A stretch of 64,000 nucleotides of DNA from Pacificispira sp002696645 (GCF_048892425.1 NZ_JBLZHU010000002.1:310001-374000); one strand, 5' to 3'. Shown: positions 43,695 through 52,917, numbered from the stretch's first letter. Notes: generated from the letters alone by a model not told the origin. Program-made: numbers and translations.

Positions 43695-43794
43695 GGAAGG
43701 CCGACGGTGGACGGGCGCCTCGCCAACCCGGTCAGGTCCGGAAGGAAGCAGCCGCAACGAGATTTTCGCCCGGGTCGCTTAACGTCGGTCTTCC
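43695..43794 (+). ncRNA. ffs: Signal recognition particle RNA (4.5S-type, small bacterial SRP RNA)
   Basis: The invariant apical part GGTCAGGTCCGGAAGGAAGC at 43730-43749, with its GGAA tetraloop and asymmetric loop, identifies the Ffh-binding domain of bacterial SRP RNA. The ends pair: GGAAGGCCGACG at 43695-43706 with CGTCGGTCTTCC at 43783-43794, with one G-U pair, giving a single hairpin of 100 nucleotides. SRP RNA with Ffh targets membrane proteins to the translocon. Its position just upstream of dnaX is the common alphaproteobacterial arrangement. A promoter precedes it and a terminator hairpin follows at 43835-43854. Confidence 0.95.
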
Positions 43795-43834
43795 GCCTTC
43801 TCCCCCGAATTCAAGTCAAAAAAGTTGATTTCAC

Positions 43835-43854
43835 AAAGCCGCTGAAGCGGTTTT
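43835..43854 (+). terminator. Rho-independent terminator of the SRP RNA
   Basis: AAAGCCGC pairs with GCGGTTTT (one G-U) across the loop TGAA, ending in four T. It lies 41 bases beyond the RNA end and 41 bases ahead of the preferred dnaX ATG, so dnaX probably has its own promoter or depends on readthrough. Confidence 0.65.
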
Positions 43855-43894
43855 GACGGTTGTGCGCAACCCGTCGCCTTGCGATGATGGGGGT

Positions 43895-45862
43895 ATGAGC
43901 GATGATGACGACCCACCCTTTGAAACCGACGCGCCTCCCCCCGGTCCTGGCCTGGGTCTGGATGAGCCGCCCCAACCTGTGACCCAATCAATTGGGGCCC
44001 CCTCAACAGGGGCTGTGACACCGGCTGCGCCGCAAAAGGCCGACAGCAAGGCCTATCGCGTGCTGGCGCGGAAATACCGCCCGTCAAATTTTGATGAACT
44101 GATCGGACAGGAAGCCCTGGTCCGCACCCTGACCAATGCGATTGAGGCGGGGCGGATTGCCCAGGCCTTTATGCTGACTGGTGTGCGCGGCGTGGGCAAA
44201 ACGACAACAGCGCGCATCGTTGCCAAGGCGCTGAACTGCATCGGTCCCGATGGCACTGGGGGCCCAACCGTGCATCCCTGTGGCGTGTGTCAGCATTGTG
44301 TCGGGATTGCCGAAGACCGCCATGTTGATGTCATAGAAATGGATGCGGCGTCGCGCACGGGTGTGGATGATATTCGTGAACTGATCGACGGGGTGCGCTA
44401 TCGCCCGGTCTCTGCCCGCTATAAAGTCTATGTGCTGGATGAGGTTCACATGTTGTCCAAGAACGCGTTCAACGCGTTGTTGAAGACATTGGAAGAGCCG
44501 CCAGAGCATGTGAAATTTGTCTTCGCGACGACAGAAATCAGAAAAGTGCCGGTCACCGTTCTGTCTCGCTGTCAGCGCTTTGATCTGCGCCGGGTGCCGG
44601 TGGATCAGTTGGCGGCGCATTTTAAGGGCGTATCCCAGAAAGAAGGCGTGACGATTGAACCCGACGCGCTGGGCATGATTGCACGCGCAGCAGACGGGTC
44701 GGTGCGGGATGGCTTGTCGATCCTGGATCAGGCGATTGCACTCAGCGCGGGGTCTGTTTCGACGGAACAGGTTCGCGACATGCTGGGCTTGGCAGATCGT
44801 GGCAGAATATATGATCTGTTTGACGCGACAATTCAGGGCGATGCCAAGACGGCGCTGGCTTTGCTGGACGAACTATATGGCGTTGGCGCTGATCCCGTCG
44901 TTGTGATCGAAGACCTGTTGGATATCACGCATTTTCTGACGCGGGCCATACTGGTGCCAGAAGCCCTGGACCGGCCGACCACGGCAGAACTGGAACGCAC
45001 AAGAGGCAAGGATATGGCCCAGCGCCTGTCGCTGCCGGTGTTGGCGCGCGCTTGGCAGATGTTGTTAAAAGGATTGGGAGAGGTGCGCGCGGCCCCCTCT
45101 GCGATCCAGGCGGCGGAAATGGTGCTGATCCGTTTGATCCATGTGGCGGATATGCCGACGCCTGGTGATCTGGTTGCCAAATTGAAGGATTTCCAGCCGG
45201 GCTCTGGTGCTGGTGGGGGGTCAGGCGGCTCCGGTGGGGGGGGCTCCGGTGGGGGCACCTCTGCGATGATGCAACCAACCCTCATTCGGGGCGGGCGGGG
45301 CACTGCGGCGGTGGCACAGGAACAGGGAAGCCCTGCGATATCCGCGCAACAGGCTGATACAGCTTTGCCAAAGACATTTCTGGATGTCGTCGCGCTGTTT
45401 GAAGAAAAGCGAAAGGGCATTCTGGCCAGCAATCTAAAGCGCGACGTTCATTTGGTGCATTTCGAACCGGGGCGCCTGGAATTTCGGCCGGGCCGCAATG
45501 CTCCGTCAGATCTGCACGGGCAGATCGGAAAAATGCTGAGCGATTGGACCGGCACGCGCTGGGTGGTCAGTATTTCCAATCAGGAAGGCGCGATCACTCT
45601 GGCGGAGCAGGAGGCTCAGGCTGATCTGGACCGTCGGGACAGGGCAGAAAAGGATCCGCTGGTTCAAGCCGTGAAAAAGGCCTTTCCCGGCGCACAGATC
45701 ACCCGCGTGACAGCGGCTGAATCGGACCTGTCCTCTGGCTTGGACGGTTTGGGTCTGGACGGACCGGCAGGGGTGAATGGTCGTTCCGATGACTTGCCAG
45801 AAGATCCCGATGCCCCAGATTTCACAGAGTCGGAATTTTTTGATCCGGAAGACGATCTCTAA
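43895..45862 (+). CDS. dnaX: DNA polymerase III subunit gamma/tau
   Basis: 655 residues from the ATG at 43895; an upstream TTG at 43853 lies within the SRP terminator. The AAA+ clamp-loader ATPase (about 50-270) has Walker A GVRGVGKTTTARIV, the four zinc cysteines in the HPCGVCQHC region, Walker B YVLDEVHMLSKNAFNALLKTLEEPP and the sensor motif SRCQRF. Domain III extends to about 430. A glycine/serine linker at about 437-456 (GSGAGGGSGGSGGGGSGGG) then leads to the tau-specific region, which ends in an acidic tail (FTESEFFDPEDDL). The linker contains eight consecutive G at 45236-45243, where a frameshift would give a gamma-like product. First gene of dnaX-ybaB-recR. Confidence 0.96.
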   Translation: MSDDDDPPFETDAPPPGPGLGLDEPPQPVTQSIGAPSTGAVTPAAPQKADSKAYRVLARKYRPSNFDELIGQEALVRTLTNAIEAGRIAQAFMLTGVRGVGKTTTARIVAKALNCIGPDGTGGPTVHPCGVCQHCVGIAEDRHVDVIEMDAASRTGVDDIRELIDGVRYRPVSARYKVYVLDEVHMLSKNAFNALLKTLEEPPEHVKFVFATTEIRKVPVTVLSRCQRFDLRRVPVDQLAAHFKGVSQKEGVTIEPDALGMIARAADGSVRDGLSILDQAIALSAGSVSTEQVRDMLGLADRGRIYDLFDATIQGDAKTALALLDELYGVGADPVVVIEDLLDITHFLTRAILVPEALDRPTTAELERTRGKDMAQRLSLPVLARAWQMLLKGLGEVRAAPSAIQAAEMVLIRLIHVADMPTPGDLVAKLKDFQPGSGAGGGSGGSGGGGSGGGTSAMMQPTLIRGGRGTAAVAQEQGSPAISAQQADTALPKTFLDVVALFEEKRKGILASNLKRDVHLVHFEPGRLEFRPGRNAPSDLHGQIGKMLSDWTGTRWVVSISNQEGAITLAEQEAQADLDRRDRAEKDPLVQAVKKAFPGAQITRVTAAESDLSSGLDGLGLDGPAGVNGRSDDLPEDPDAPDFTESEFFDPEDDL

Positions 45863-45881
45863 CCATTGAAATGAGGGTATG

Positions 45882-46205
45882 ATGAAGAATCTTGGTTCAA
45901 TGATGAAGCAAGCCCAGGAAATGCAATCGCGCATGCAGGAAATGCAGGCCCAGATGGAAAATCTGGAAATGCAGGGCAGCGCCGGGGGTGGACTGGTCAG
46001 TGTCACGATTACGGGAAAGGGCGAGTTACGCCGCCTGGACATTGATCCCAGCCTGGTTGATCCTGCGGAAAAAGAAGTGATGGAAGATCTGATCGTCGCT
46101 GCCGTGAATGATGCAAAGGCAAAGGCGGACGAGCGGATGCGGGACGAAACCCAGAAATTGATGGGGGGGCTGCAACTGCCGCCGGGCATGAAACTACCTT
46201 TTTAA
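45882..46205 (+). CDS. ybaB: YbaB/EbfC nucleoid-associated protein
   Basis: 107 residues. It starts MKNLGSMMKQAQEMQSRMQEMQAQMENLEMQGSAGGG, the coiled-coil and conserved glycine stretch of YbaB/EbfC, followed by VTITGKGELRRLDIDPSLVDPAEKEVMEDLIVAAVNDAKAK. It is a small dimeric DNA-binding protein. An ATG three bases earlier (45879) is possible, but the ribosome site GAGGG at 45873-45877 fits 45882 better. It lies 19 bases after dnaX and, as in most bacteria, precedes recR. Confidence 0.95.
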   Translation: MKNLGSMMKQAQEMQSRMQEMQAQMENLEMQGSAGGGLVSVTITGKGELRRLDIDPSLVDPAEKEVMEDLIVAAVNDAKAKADERMRDETQKLMGGLQLPPGMKLPF

Positions 46206-46227
46206 GGGAATGATGAGTCTCCGTCAT

Positions 46228-46304
46228 TCCCGCGAAAGCGGGACTCCAGAGCAGCCAGACCCGTTGGGTGCCAGTTGCCCTGGACCCCGGATCACGTCCG
46301 GGGT
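46228..46304. repeat. Pair of palindromic repeat hairpins between ybaB and recR
   Basis: TCCCGC/GCGGGA with loop GAAA at 46228-46243 and ACCCCGGA/TCCGGGGT with loop TCACG at 46284-46304 flank a short non-repeated part. The wording CATTCCCGCGAAAGCGGGA and CCGGATCACGTCCGGGGTGACA is typical of dispersed alphaproteobacterial intergenic repeats and matches elements at 38360-38440. It interrupts an otherwise tight operon with a 162-base gap and may act on mRNA stability. Confidence 0.7.
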
Positions 46305-46367
46305 GACATAATGTCGGGCTGATCGTGGTTTCGATTGAGTTTTATGATCAATCTAAAATAGGAAATC

Positions 46368-46958
46368 ATGCAGGAAATAGAACGGCTTATCCAGTTATTG
46401 GCACGCTTGCCGGGGCTTGGTCCACGGTCTGCCCGGCGGGCCGCGCTGATGTTGATCAAGCGCAAGGAAAGCCTGATGCAGCCGCTTGCTGTGGCCCTGG
46501 CGGATGCGGCCGAGAAAATTCAGACCTGCAACCGGTGCGGCAATCTGGACACAGCCCCGATCTGTTCAATCTGCACAGATCAGGGCCGCGACAGCGCGAC
46601 CATCTGTGTTGTGGAGCAGGTCGCCGATCTGTGGGCTTTGGAGCGTACAGGCGTCTTTCGGGGGCGATATCATGTGCTGGGCGGGGTTCTGTCGGCAATT
46701 GACGGAATCGGGCCGGAAGATTTGAATATCGGCACACTGCTGGATCGCGTCGGGCCGGAGTCCCCGGTTAAAGAAGTGATCCTGGCGACCAACCTGACGG
46801 TGGATGGGCAGACCACGGCGCATTATGTCACGGAACGGCTGGAACAATCCGGTGTGTCCGTCAGCCGCCTGGCCCATGGGGTACCGGTTGGGGGAGAGTT
46901 GGATTATCTGGATGATGGGACGCTGGCGACAGCGCTGAAATCAAGACAAGCCGTATAG
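46368..46958 (+). CDS. recR: Recombination mediator RecR
   Basis: 196 residues. Helix-hairpin-helix region at the N-terminus (LARLPGLGPRSARRAALMLI), zinc finger CNRCGNLDTAPICSIC near 55-70, and a Toprim domain (TICVVEQVADLWALERTGVFRGRYHVLGG) with the conserved Glu. RecR acts with RecF or RecO to load RecA on gapped DNA. The ATG at 46368 follows GGAAATC. Third gene of the dnaX-ybaB-recR group, separated from ybaB by a 162-base gap with repeats. Confidence 0.96.
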   Translation: MQEIERLIQLLARLPGLGPRSARRAALMLIKRKESLMQPLAVALADAAEKIQTCNRCGNLDTAPICSICTDQGRDSATICVVEQVADLWALERTGVFRGRYHVLGGVLSAIDGIGPEDLNIGTLLDRVGPESPVKEVILATNLTVDGQTTAHYVTERLEQSGVSVSRLAHGVPVGGELDYLDDGTLATALKSRQAV

Positions 46959-46973
46959 GAAACCTGCCTTCTT

Positions 46974-47702
46974 ATGACAGCCAAAAAGAAACTGATCTTC
47001 CTGGCCCAGATGGGCGCGCCTGGTCGTTATGATCCCGCCATTTTCGCCAATCAGCCGGGCGGGGATAATGAAATCCTGTGGTTTGAACATATGCTGGCGG
47101 ATTTGGGCCTGTTAGAGAAAATCGCCTATGAGGGGCGGCGGATATGCTATGGAGAACCCCTGCCGCATCCTTCTGAAGGGGATGCTTATGTGATTGGGGG
47201 CAGTTTTCATTCCGTCCATGATGACTTGCCCTGGCAGCATGAAATCCGCGCATGGTTGTATGCGATACGCAATGCGGATTATCCGGTCCCGGTTTTTGGT
47301 GTATGCGGCGGTCATCAATTGATGAGCCAGGTTCTGGGAGGAACCGTCGAAGGGCTTCCTGGCGAACCAGCAATTGGCACCTTGCCGATCAATCTGACTG
47401 AGGCGGGTCGGGACAGCTATTTATTCGATGGTGTTGTCCCCCGGTTCAATTTTGGAAATGAAGAGCATGTCAGCAGCGCCCCACCGCAGGCCGTCGTTCT
47501 GGCGACCGCAACCGATATTCCAAACTGTGCGCTGGATTATGGTCGGGGCTGGATATCGGTGCAGTTTCATCCCGAAGCATCGGATCGATGCATGACCGAG
47601 TCCTGGGGTCCTAAAGCTGCCACAATCGCGGATCATTATGTCCCCACGCCAGACGCGCCGCGTCTGTTCCAGAATTTCTTGAAAGCCAACGGGATCCTTT
47701 GA
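46974..47702 (+). CDS. Class I glutamine amidotransferase-like protein (GMP synthase-type)
   Basis: 242 residues. The nucleophile elbow is VFGVCGGHQLMSQVLGG (Cys at about 109), and the second catalytic pair His-Glu is in VQFHPEASDRC (about 198). The fold is the class I glutaminase domain, as in GuaA and stand-alone homologues such as gamma-glutamyl-gamma-aminobutyrate hydrolases. No synthetase partner domain follows, and the next gene overlaps its end, so it is a stand-alone enzyme of unknown acceptor. It follows recR by 15 bases. Confidence 0.85.
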   Translation: MTAKKKLIFLAQMGAPGRYDPAIFANQPGGDNEILWFEHMLADLGLLEKIAYEGRRICYGEPLPHPSEGDAYVIGGSFHSVHDDLPWQHEIRAWLYAIRNADYPVPVFGVCGGHQLMSQVLGGTVEGLPGEPAIGTLPINLTEAGRDSYLFDGVVPRFNFGNEEHVSSAPPQAVVLATATDIPNCALDYGRGWISVQFHPEASDRCMTESWGPKAATIADHYVPTPDAPRLFQNFLKANGIL

Positions 47703-47704
47703 TT

Positions 47705-49162
47705 ATGAAGAAGCTTGCCACTCGCTCAGCCTTTCTGGGGCTGATCTTGGTTGCCCATACCGCCCATGCCCAAACCGTGTCTGTTCCGGCCCCGGTCGCT
47801 GATACCCAGATATCGGTCTATTCTGATGGTCTGTCGGTTGTCTCTGAGCAGCGCCGTGTTTTGTTGGGCACGGCAGGTCAGCGGGTTTCTTTGCCCCATC
47901 TGCCAGAAGCCCTGGATATGTCCAGCCTGTCGATTGTGATTGGCACAGAACCGGCGAACAGCATCACGATTCGCCAGGATACGCTGTCCCCACAAGGCCT
48001 GTTGGCGCGGTCGGTGGGTCAGGAAATCAGCTGGCTTGTGCCAGTTGGCGATTCCGGTGCGGAACGTGAAATCCGGGGCACATTGGTTAATGTCGACGGC
48101 GGCCTGATTTTGAAAGTCGGGGATCGGTACGAGGCAATGCCACCCAATGGTCGCCTGGCCCTGGATCGCCTGCCAGACGGCATGACGGGCGGCCTGGAAA
48201 TTCAGGCGGAACCGAAAGCGGACCTGTCTGGTGAACAGCCTGTCGATATACGCTATGTCACGCCCAATCTGTCCTGGTCGGCAGACTACACGGCGGTTTT
48301 GAATGCGGATCAATCCAGCCTGACATTAAGCGGGCATTATCTGATCACCAATGACACTGACCGCGATTTTACACAGGCCATTCTGCGTCTTGTCGCGGGG
48401 GAAACAAACCGTGTTGCGCCTATGCGCAAGGAAATGCTGGTCCAACGGGCGCAACCGGCGGTAATGATGTCTGTTGCGCAGGATTCAGCCGCGGGCGGTC
48501 CCCCCAGGGAAGCGACATTGGGGGATGTGCATATTTATGATGTGCCCGGCGTCACCGATCTGCCGCGCGATTTGACAGTGCGACGCAGCCTGCAGAATCC
48601 CGTTACCCTGCCGGTAACAATGAAATATCGCCTGGATGGCAGCGGTATGGTGCATCCGGGACAACCCGGCACGGTGGAAGGATTGCGCCCCAGCGTGCGC
48701 CTGTCCTTTAAGAATGGGAAGGATGGACCCCTGGCCAAGGCTCTGCCTGCCGGGCCAGTCCGGGTTTACGGGTCTTTGGCTGCAGACAGCCCGACCGCGC
48801 CAGCGGTTATTCTGGGGGAAGACACGATATCCCACCTGCCCATCGGGGCCACGGCGGAACTGTCCCTGGGCCAGGCTTTTGATGTCACAGCGGCGCGTAA
48901 GGTCGTTTCCTATGAGACAACAGGGATCGGCCAGGACCGCCGGCCGGACCCTTATCGTGCAACCCATGAAATTACCCTGAAGAATGGTCGCGACACGCCT
49001 GTTGAGGTCACTTTGGTTGACGCAGTATATGGTCAGAAATGGTCAATTTCTGATGCGTCGATTGAACCGGAAGCCAAAGCTGCCGACAGCGTTCGCTGGA
49101 TCGTGCCGGTTCCGGCACAGGGGGAAACGGTTCTGACCTATACGGTGCGCGTGACACCATAA
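47705..49162 (+). CDS. DUF4139 secreted protein
   Basis: 485 residues from the ATG at 47705 (a TTG at 47699 is in frame). A signal peptide runs to about residue 23 (LVAHTAHAQ). The mature protein is beta-rich and carries the DUF4139 pattern: ISVYSDGLSVVSEQRRVLL at the N-terminus, YVTPNLSWSADYTAVL in the middle and ITLKNGRDTPVEVTLVDAVYGQKWSI near the end. Family members are periplasmic or outer-membrane associated in Gram-negatives; the function is unknown. The start overlaps or abuts the stop of the amidotransferase gene. mutS follows after 50 bases. Confidence 0.82.
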   Translation: MKKLATRSAFLGLILVAHTAHAQTVSVPAPVADTQISVYSDGLSVVSEQRRVLLGTAGQRVSLPHLPEALDMSSLSIVIGTEPANSITIRQDTLSPQGLLARSVGQEISWLVPVGDSGAEREIRGTLVNVDGGLILKVGDRYEAMPPNGRLALDRLPDGMTGGLEIQAEPKADLSGEQPVDIRYVTPNLSWSADYTAVLNADQSSLTLSGHYLITNDTDRDFTQAILRLVAGETNRVAPMRKEMLVQRAQPAVMMSVAQDSAAGGPPREATLGDVHIYDVPGVTDLPRDLTVRRSLQNPVTLPVTMKYRLDGSGMVHPGQPGTVEGLRPSVRLSFKNGKDGPLAKALPAGPVRVYGSLAADSPTAPAVILGEDTISHLPIGATAELSLGQAFDVTAARKVVSYETTGIGQDRRPDPYRATHEITLKNGRDTPVEVTLVDAVYGQKWSISDASIEPEAKAADSVRWIVPVPAQGETVLTYTVRVTP

Positions 49163-49212
49163 TAGGTGGATCAAGTCTTTCCCGTTAGGCGTCACATCGC
49201 TAGTCTGGCCCC

Positions 49213-51867
49213 ATGAGCAAACCGGCAGACAATAGCGTCCAGATGACCCCGATGATGACCCAGTATTTGGGCATTAAGGAAGCGCATCCGGATTGCCTGT
49301 TATTCTATCGCATGGGCGATTTTTATGAGCTGTTCTTCGATGATGCGAAAGAGGCTGCGGCGTCCCTGGATATCGCCTTAACAAAGCGGGGCCAGCATCT
49401 GGGGGAAGACATCCCGATGTGCGGCGTCCCGGTGCATGCGGCGGAAACCTATCTGTCGCGTCTGATTAAAAAGGGTCACCGGGTCGCGGTCTGTGAACAG
49501 ACCGAAGACCCGGCAGAGGCGAAAAAGCGGGGTGGGAAATCTGTCGTCAACCGGGCCATTGTGCGGGTCGTGACGCCGGGCACCCTGACCGAAGACACGC
49601 TGTTGGATGCCCGGTCTCATAATTATCTGGCCGCGCTGGCGCGCACCGCTGGCGATGGCTATGCCCTGGCATGGTGTGACATGTCGACCGGACAGTTAAT
49701 GTGTCAGCCTGTTGAGGCTGCAGGCCTGGCATCTGCCCTGTCACGGATCGCGCCGGGAGAGTTGATTCTGGGCCAGAAGCTGGTCGCGGAAGACTCCCAG
49801 TTCTACGAGATGTTCCGGGAATGGCGGGATCGCCTGACGCCCTTACCGGATTCCAGATTCGATTCCACCAATGCCGAACGACGGTTGAAGGATACCTTTG
49901 GGGTGTCTGCCCTGGATGCCTATGGTGATTTTGATCGTGCAGAATTGGCAGCATTGGGGTCCTTGGTTGAATATCTGGATCTGACGCAGGTGGGCAAACT
50001 GCCCCGGCTGGAACCGCCGATGCGTCTGGCGGTGGGGGCCTTGTTGGAAATCGATCCCGCAACCAGGCGTAATCTGGAAATCACCCGCAGTTTGACCGGG
50101 GACCGGACGGGAACCCTGTTGGCGGCGGTGGATCGCACCGTGACAGGCCCGGGCGCGCGTCTGTTGGCGCAGCGCCTGTCTGCGCCCCTGACCGATCCGG
50201 GCGGGATTGGGGACCGGCTGGATGCGGTCAGTTTCTTTGTGGAAAATGAGGCCCTGCGCAATGATCTGCGCGATATCCTGAAGGGCGCCCCAGACCTGGA
50301 ACGGGCACTGGGTCGCCTGATCGTTGGGCGCGGTGGGCCCAGGGATTTGCTGGCCCTGCGGGATGGGTTGGCCTTAACGAACAAGATCAAGGCGCTGCTG
50401 GGGTCAGAAACGCCACCCATGGAAATTGCCCAGGCTGTGCTGGATATGGGACGACATGATGTATTGATCGACCGCTATACCCGCGCCTTGAAGTCGGAAC
50501 CGCCCTTGTCTGCAAAGGATGGCGGGTTCATCGCGCAAGGCTATGCACCGCATCTGGATGAACAGGTGACCTTGCGTGAGGAAGGCCGTCGCCTGATTGC
50601 CAATCTTGAGGCTGGATATCGCAAGGATACCGGTGTTGATGGCTTGCGCATCAAACACAACAATGTGTTGGGCTGGTTTGTGGAAGTCACCGTAAAACAT
50701 GCGGAAAAAATCGGCGAACCCTTCATCCATCGGCAATCCATGGCCAATGCGGTGCGCTATACAACGGTTGAGTTGAATGAACTGGCCCGCAACATTTCTG
50801 AGGCGCGCGATCGCGCCCTGGCGGTCGAGTTGGAAATTTTTGATGATCTGGTAGAGGAAGCCCGCAAAAGGGACCGGGAAATTGCCGCTGCCGCGCGGTC
50901 TCTGGCCTTGCTGGACCTATATGCCGCCAGCGCGGACTTGGCCGTCGTGCGGGATTACAGCCGCCCACAGGTTGATGGGTCTCTGGCCTTCTCCATCGAG
51001 GGCGGGCGCCATCCGGTGGTCGAAGCCGCCCTGGCCAGCCAGGGGGACGGGGCCTCTTTCGTCGCCAATGGCTGTGACCTGGGGCGCGATCAGCGCCTGT
51101 GGCTGATCACCGGGCCGAATATGGCGGGTAAATCGACCTTTCTGCGGCAAAATGCCCTGATCGCCATCCTGGCGCAGGCGGGCCTGTTCGTGCCAGCCCG
51201 CCGTGCCCATATCGGAGCTGTGGATCGCCTGTTCAGCCGGGTTGGCGCATCGGATGATCTGGCGCGGGGTCGGTCCACCTTTATGGTGGAAATGGTGGAA
51301 ACCGCGACGATCCTCAATCAGGCAACACAGCGCTCTCTGGTCATCCTGGACGAGATCGGGCGCGGTACGGCGACATTTGATGGCCTGTCCATCGCCTGGG
51401 CCTGTGTCGAACATCTGCACGAGGCGGCGCAGTCGCGCGCCCTGTTCGCCACCCATTATCATGAGTTAACCGCCCTGTCGGAACGACTGGACGCGCTCAG
51501 CCCGCATTGCATGCGGGTCAAGGAATGGGACAATCAAGTCGTATTCCTGCACGAAGTTGCCCCCGGTGCCGCAGACCGGTCCTATGGCATCCATGTGGCG
51601 AAGCTGGCCGGCTTGCCTGCCGCTGTTATCGTTCGGGCGGAAGAGGTTTTAAGCGCCCTGGAAAAGGGTGAACAATCCGGCGCCGTCACGCGTTTGGTCG
51701 ATGATTTGCCCCTGTTCCGCGTTGCCAGCCAACCCGCCCAACCGGCAAAAGCCGCAAAAGGCCCCAGCACCAGTGACGCTGCCCTGGCGGAGATAAATCC
51801 AGATGACCTGAGCCCCAAAGAAGCCCTGGACGCGCTGTATCGCCTGCGCGCCTTGCTACAGGAGTAA
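49213..51867 (+). CDS. mutS: DNA mismatch repair protein MutS
   Basis: 884 residues. Mismatch-binding domain I with YRMGDFYELFFDDA (Phe and Glu of the F-x-E motif at about 36-40), connector, lever and clamp domains, then the ATPase with Walker A TGPNMAGKSTFLRQ at about 633-645, Walker B VILDEIGRGTATFDG and the signature FATHYHEL. It recognises mismatches and works with MutL. Length and domain order are standard. The following patatin gene starts 3 bases after its stop. Confidence 0.98.
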   Translation: MSKPADNSVQMTPMMTQYLGIKEAHPDCLLFYRMGDFYELFFDDAKEAAASLDIALTKRGQHLGEDIPMCGVPVHAAETYLSRLIKKGHRVAVCEQTEDPAEAKKRGGKSVVNRAIVRVVTPGTLTEDTLLDARSHNYLAALARTAGDGYALAWCDMSTGQLMCQPVEAAGLASALSRIAPGELILGQKLVAEDSQFYEMFREWRDRLTPLPDSRFDSTNAERRLKDTFGVSALDAYGDFDRAELAALGSLVEYLDLTQVGKLPRLEPPMRLAVGALLEIDPATRRNLEITRSLTGDRTGTLLAAVDRTVTGPGARLLAQRLSAPLTDPGGIGDRLDAVSFFVENEALRNDLRDILKGAPDLERALGRLIVGRGGPRDLLALRDGLALTNKIKALLGSETPPMEIAQAVLDMGRHDVLIDRYTRALKSEPPLSAKDGGFIAQGYAPHLDEQVTLREEGRRLIANLEAGYRKDTGVDGLRIKHNNVLGWFVEVTVKHAEKIGEPFIHRQSMANAVRYTTVELNELARNISEARDRALAVELEIFDDLVEEARKRDREIAAAARSLALLDLYAASADLAVVRDYSRPQVDGSLAFSIEGGRHPVVEAALASQGDGASFVANGCDLGRDQRLWLITGPNMAGKSTFLRQNALIAILAQAGLFVPARRAHIGAVDRLFSRVGASDDLARGRSTFMVEMVETATILNQATQRSLVILDEIGRGTATFDGLSIAWACVEHLHEAAQSRALFATHYHELTALSERLDALSPHCMRVKEWDNQVVFLHEVAPGAADRSYGIHVAKLAGLPAAVIVRAEEVLSALEKGEQSGAVTRLVDDLPLFRVASQPAQPAKAAKGPSTSDAALAEINPDDLSPKEALDALYRLRALLQE

Positions 51868-51870
51868 GAG

Positions 51871-52917
51871 ATGCCCAAGACCACCGGAACCGCCGCTCCA
51901 AAGCCCGCAAACCTAGCGCTTCAAGGGGGCGGGGCGCATGGGGCATTTACCTGGGGGGTGTTGGACTATCTGCTTGAACATAATCTGCTGAAGATTGAGG
52001 CGATCAGTGGCACGTCTGCTGGTGCCATGAATGCCGTTGTCCTGGCGCAGGGGTTTCATCTGGGGGGGCCGGACGGGGCGCGCGAAGCTTTGGCGACATT
52101 CTGGGAATCGGTGGCGGATTTGGGCCGCTGGAGCCCGGTTCAGCGCACCCTGCTGGATGTTTTTATGGGGCATTGGAGTCTGGAATATTCCCCGGGCTAT
52201 GTCCTGGCCGATTTAATGGGCCGGGTTGTGTCCCCGTATGAAACCAACCCCCTGAACCTGAACCCGCTGCGGGGGTTGCTGGAGTCTCAGGTTGATTTTG
52301 AGGCGGTGTGGAACTGTCATCAATTCAAGCTGTTTCTGTCTGCGACCAATGTGCAAACCGGGCGGGTGAAGGTGTTTAAGGGCAAGGAAATCAATGCGGA
52401 TGTCGTGCTGGCGTCTGCCTGTCTGCCGTTCTTGTTTCAGGCCGTGGAGATCGATGGCGTTCCCTATTGGGATGGCGGCTACATGGGGAATCCGGTCCTG
52501 TTTCCCTTCTTTGACTCCAAGAGCTGTTCCGATGTGGTGATCGTGCAGATCAATCCAGTCTATCGAAAAGGCGCACCTAGGACCGCACGGGAGATTATGG
52601 ATCGGGTGAACGAGATCACCTTTAATGCAAGCCTTTTGAGAGAGTTCCGCGCCATTGATTTCGTCGCCAGGCTGTTGGAAGAAGGACGGCTGAGCCACGA
52701 GCAGTATAATGCCGTACGCGTACATATCATCGGGGAGCAGGAATTGGATACGCTGGGTGCCTCGTCAAAGATGAATACGGAATGGACATTCCTGAAACAT
52801 CTGCGCGATATGGGACGGGCCGCCGCTCAGAAATGGGCGGAAAAGGATTTGCAACATCTGGGCAAGAAATCCTCCGTCAATCTGCGGCGACTGTTCCAGG
52901 GAACGGAGAACAAATGA
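51871..52917 (+). CDS. Patatin-like phospholipase family protein
   Basis: 348 residues. The catalytic dyad is present: oxyanion GGGAHGAFTWGVLDYL at about 14-30, nucleophile serine in ISGTSAGAMNAVVLAQG (about 49) and the Asp in YWDGGYMGNPVLFPFF (about 203). Members hydrolyse phospholipids or esters on the cytosolic face of the membrane. No signal peptide is seen. It starts 3 bases after mutS and its stop overlaps the next small membrane-protein gene by 3 bases, so the three genes are probably cotranscribed. Confidence 0.9.
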   Translation: MPKTTGTAAPKPANLALQGGGAHGAFTWGVLDYLLEHNLLKIEAISGTSAGAMNAVVLAQGFHLGGPDGAREALATFWESVADLGRWSPVQRTLLDVFMGHWSLEYSPGYVLADLMGRVVSPYETNPLNLNPLRGLLESQVDFEAVWNCHQFKLFLSATNVQTGRVKVFKGKEINADVVLASACLPFLFQAVEIDGVPYWDGGYMGNPVLFPFFDSKSCSDVVIVQINPVYRKGAPRTAREIMDRVNEITFNASLLREFRAIDFVARLLEEGRLSHEQYNAVRVHIIGEQELDTLGASSKMNTEWTFLKHLRDMGRAAAQKWAEKDLQHLGKKSSVNLRRLFQGTENK

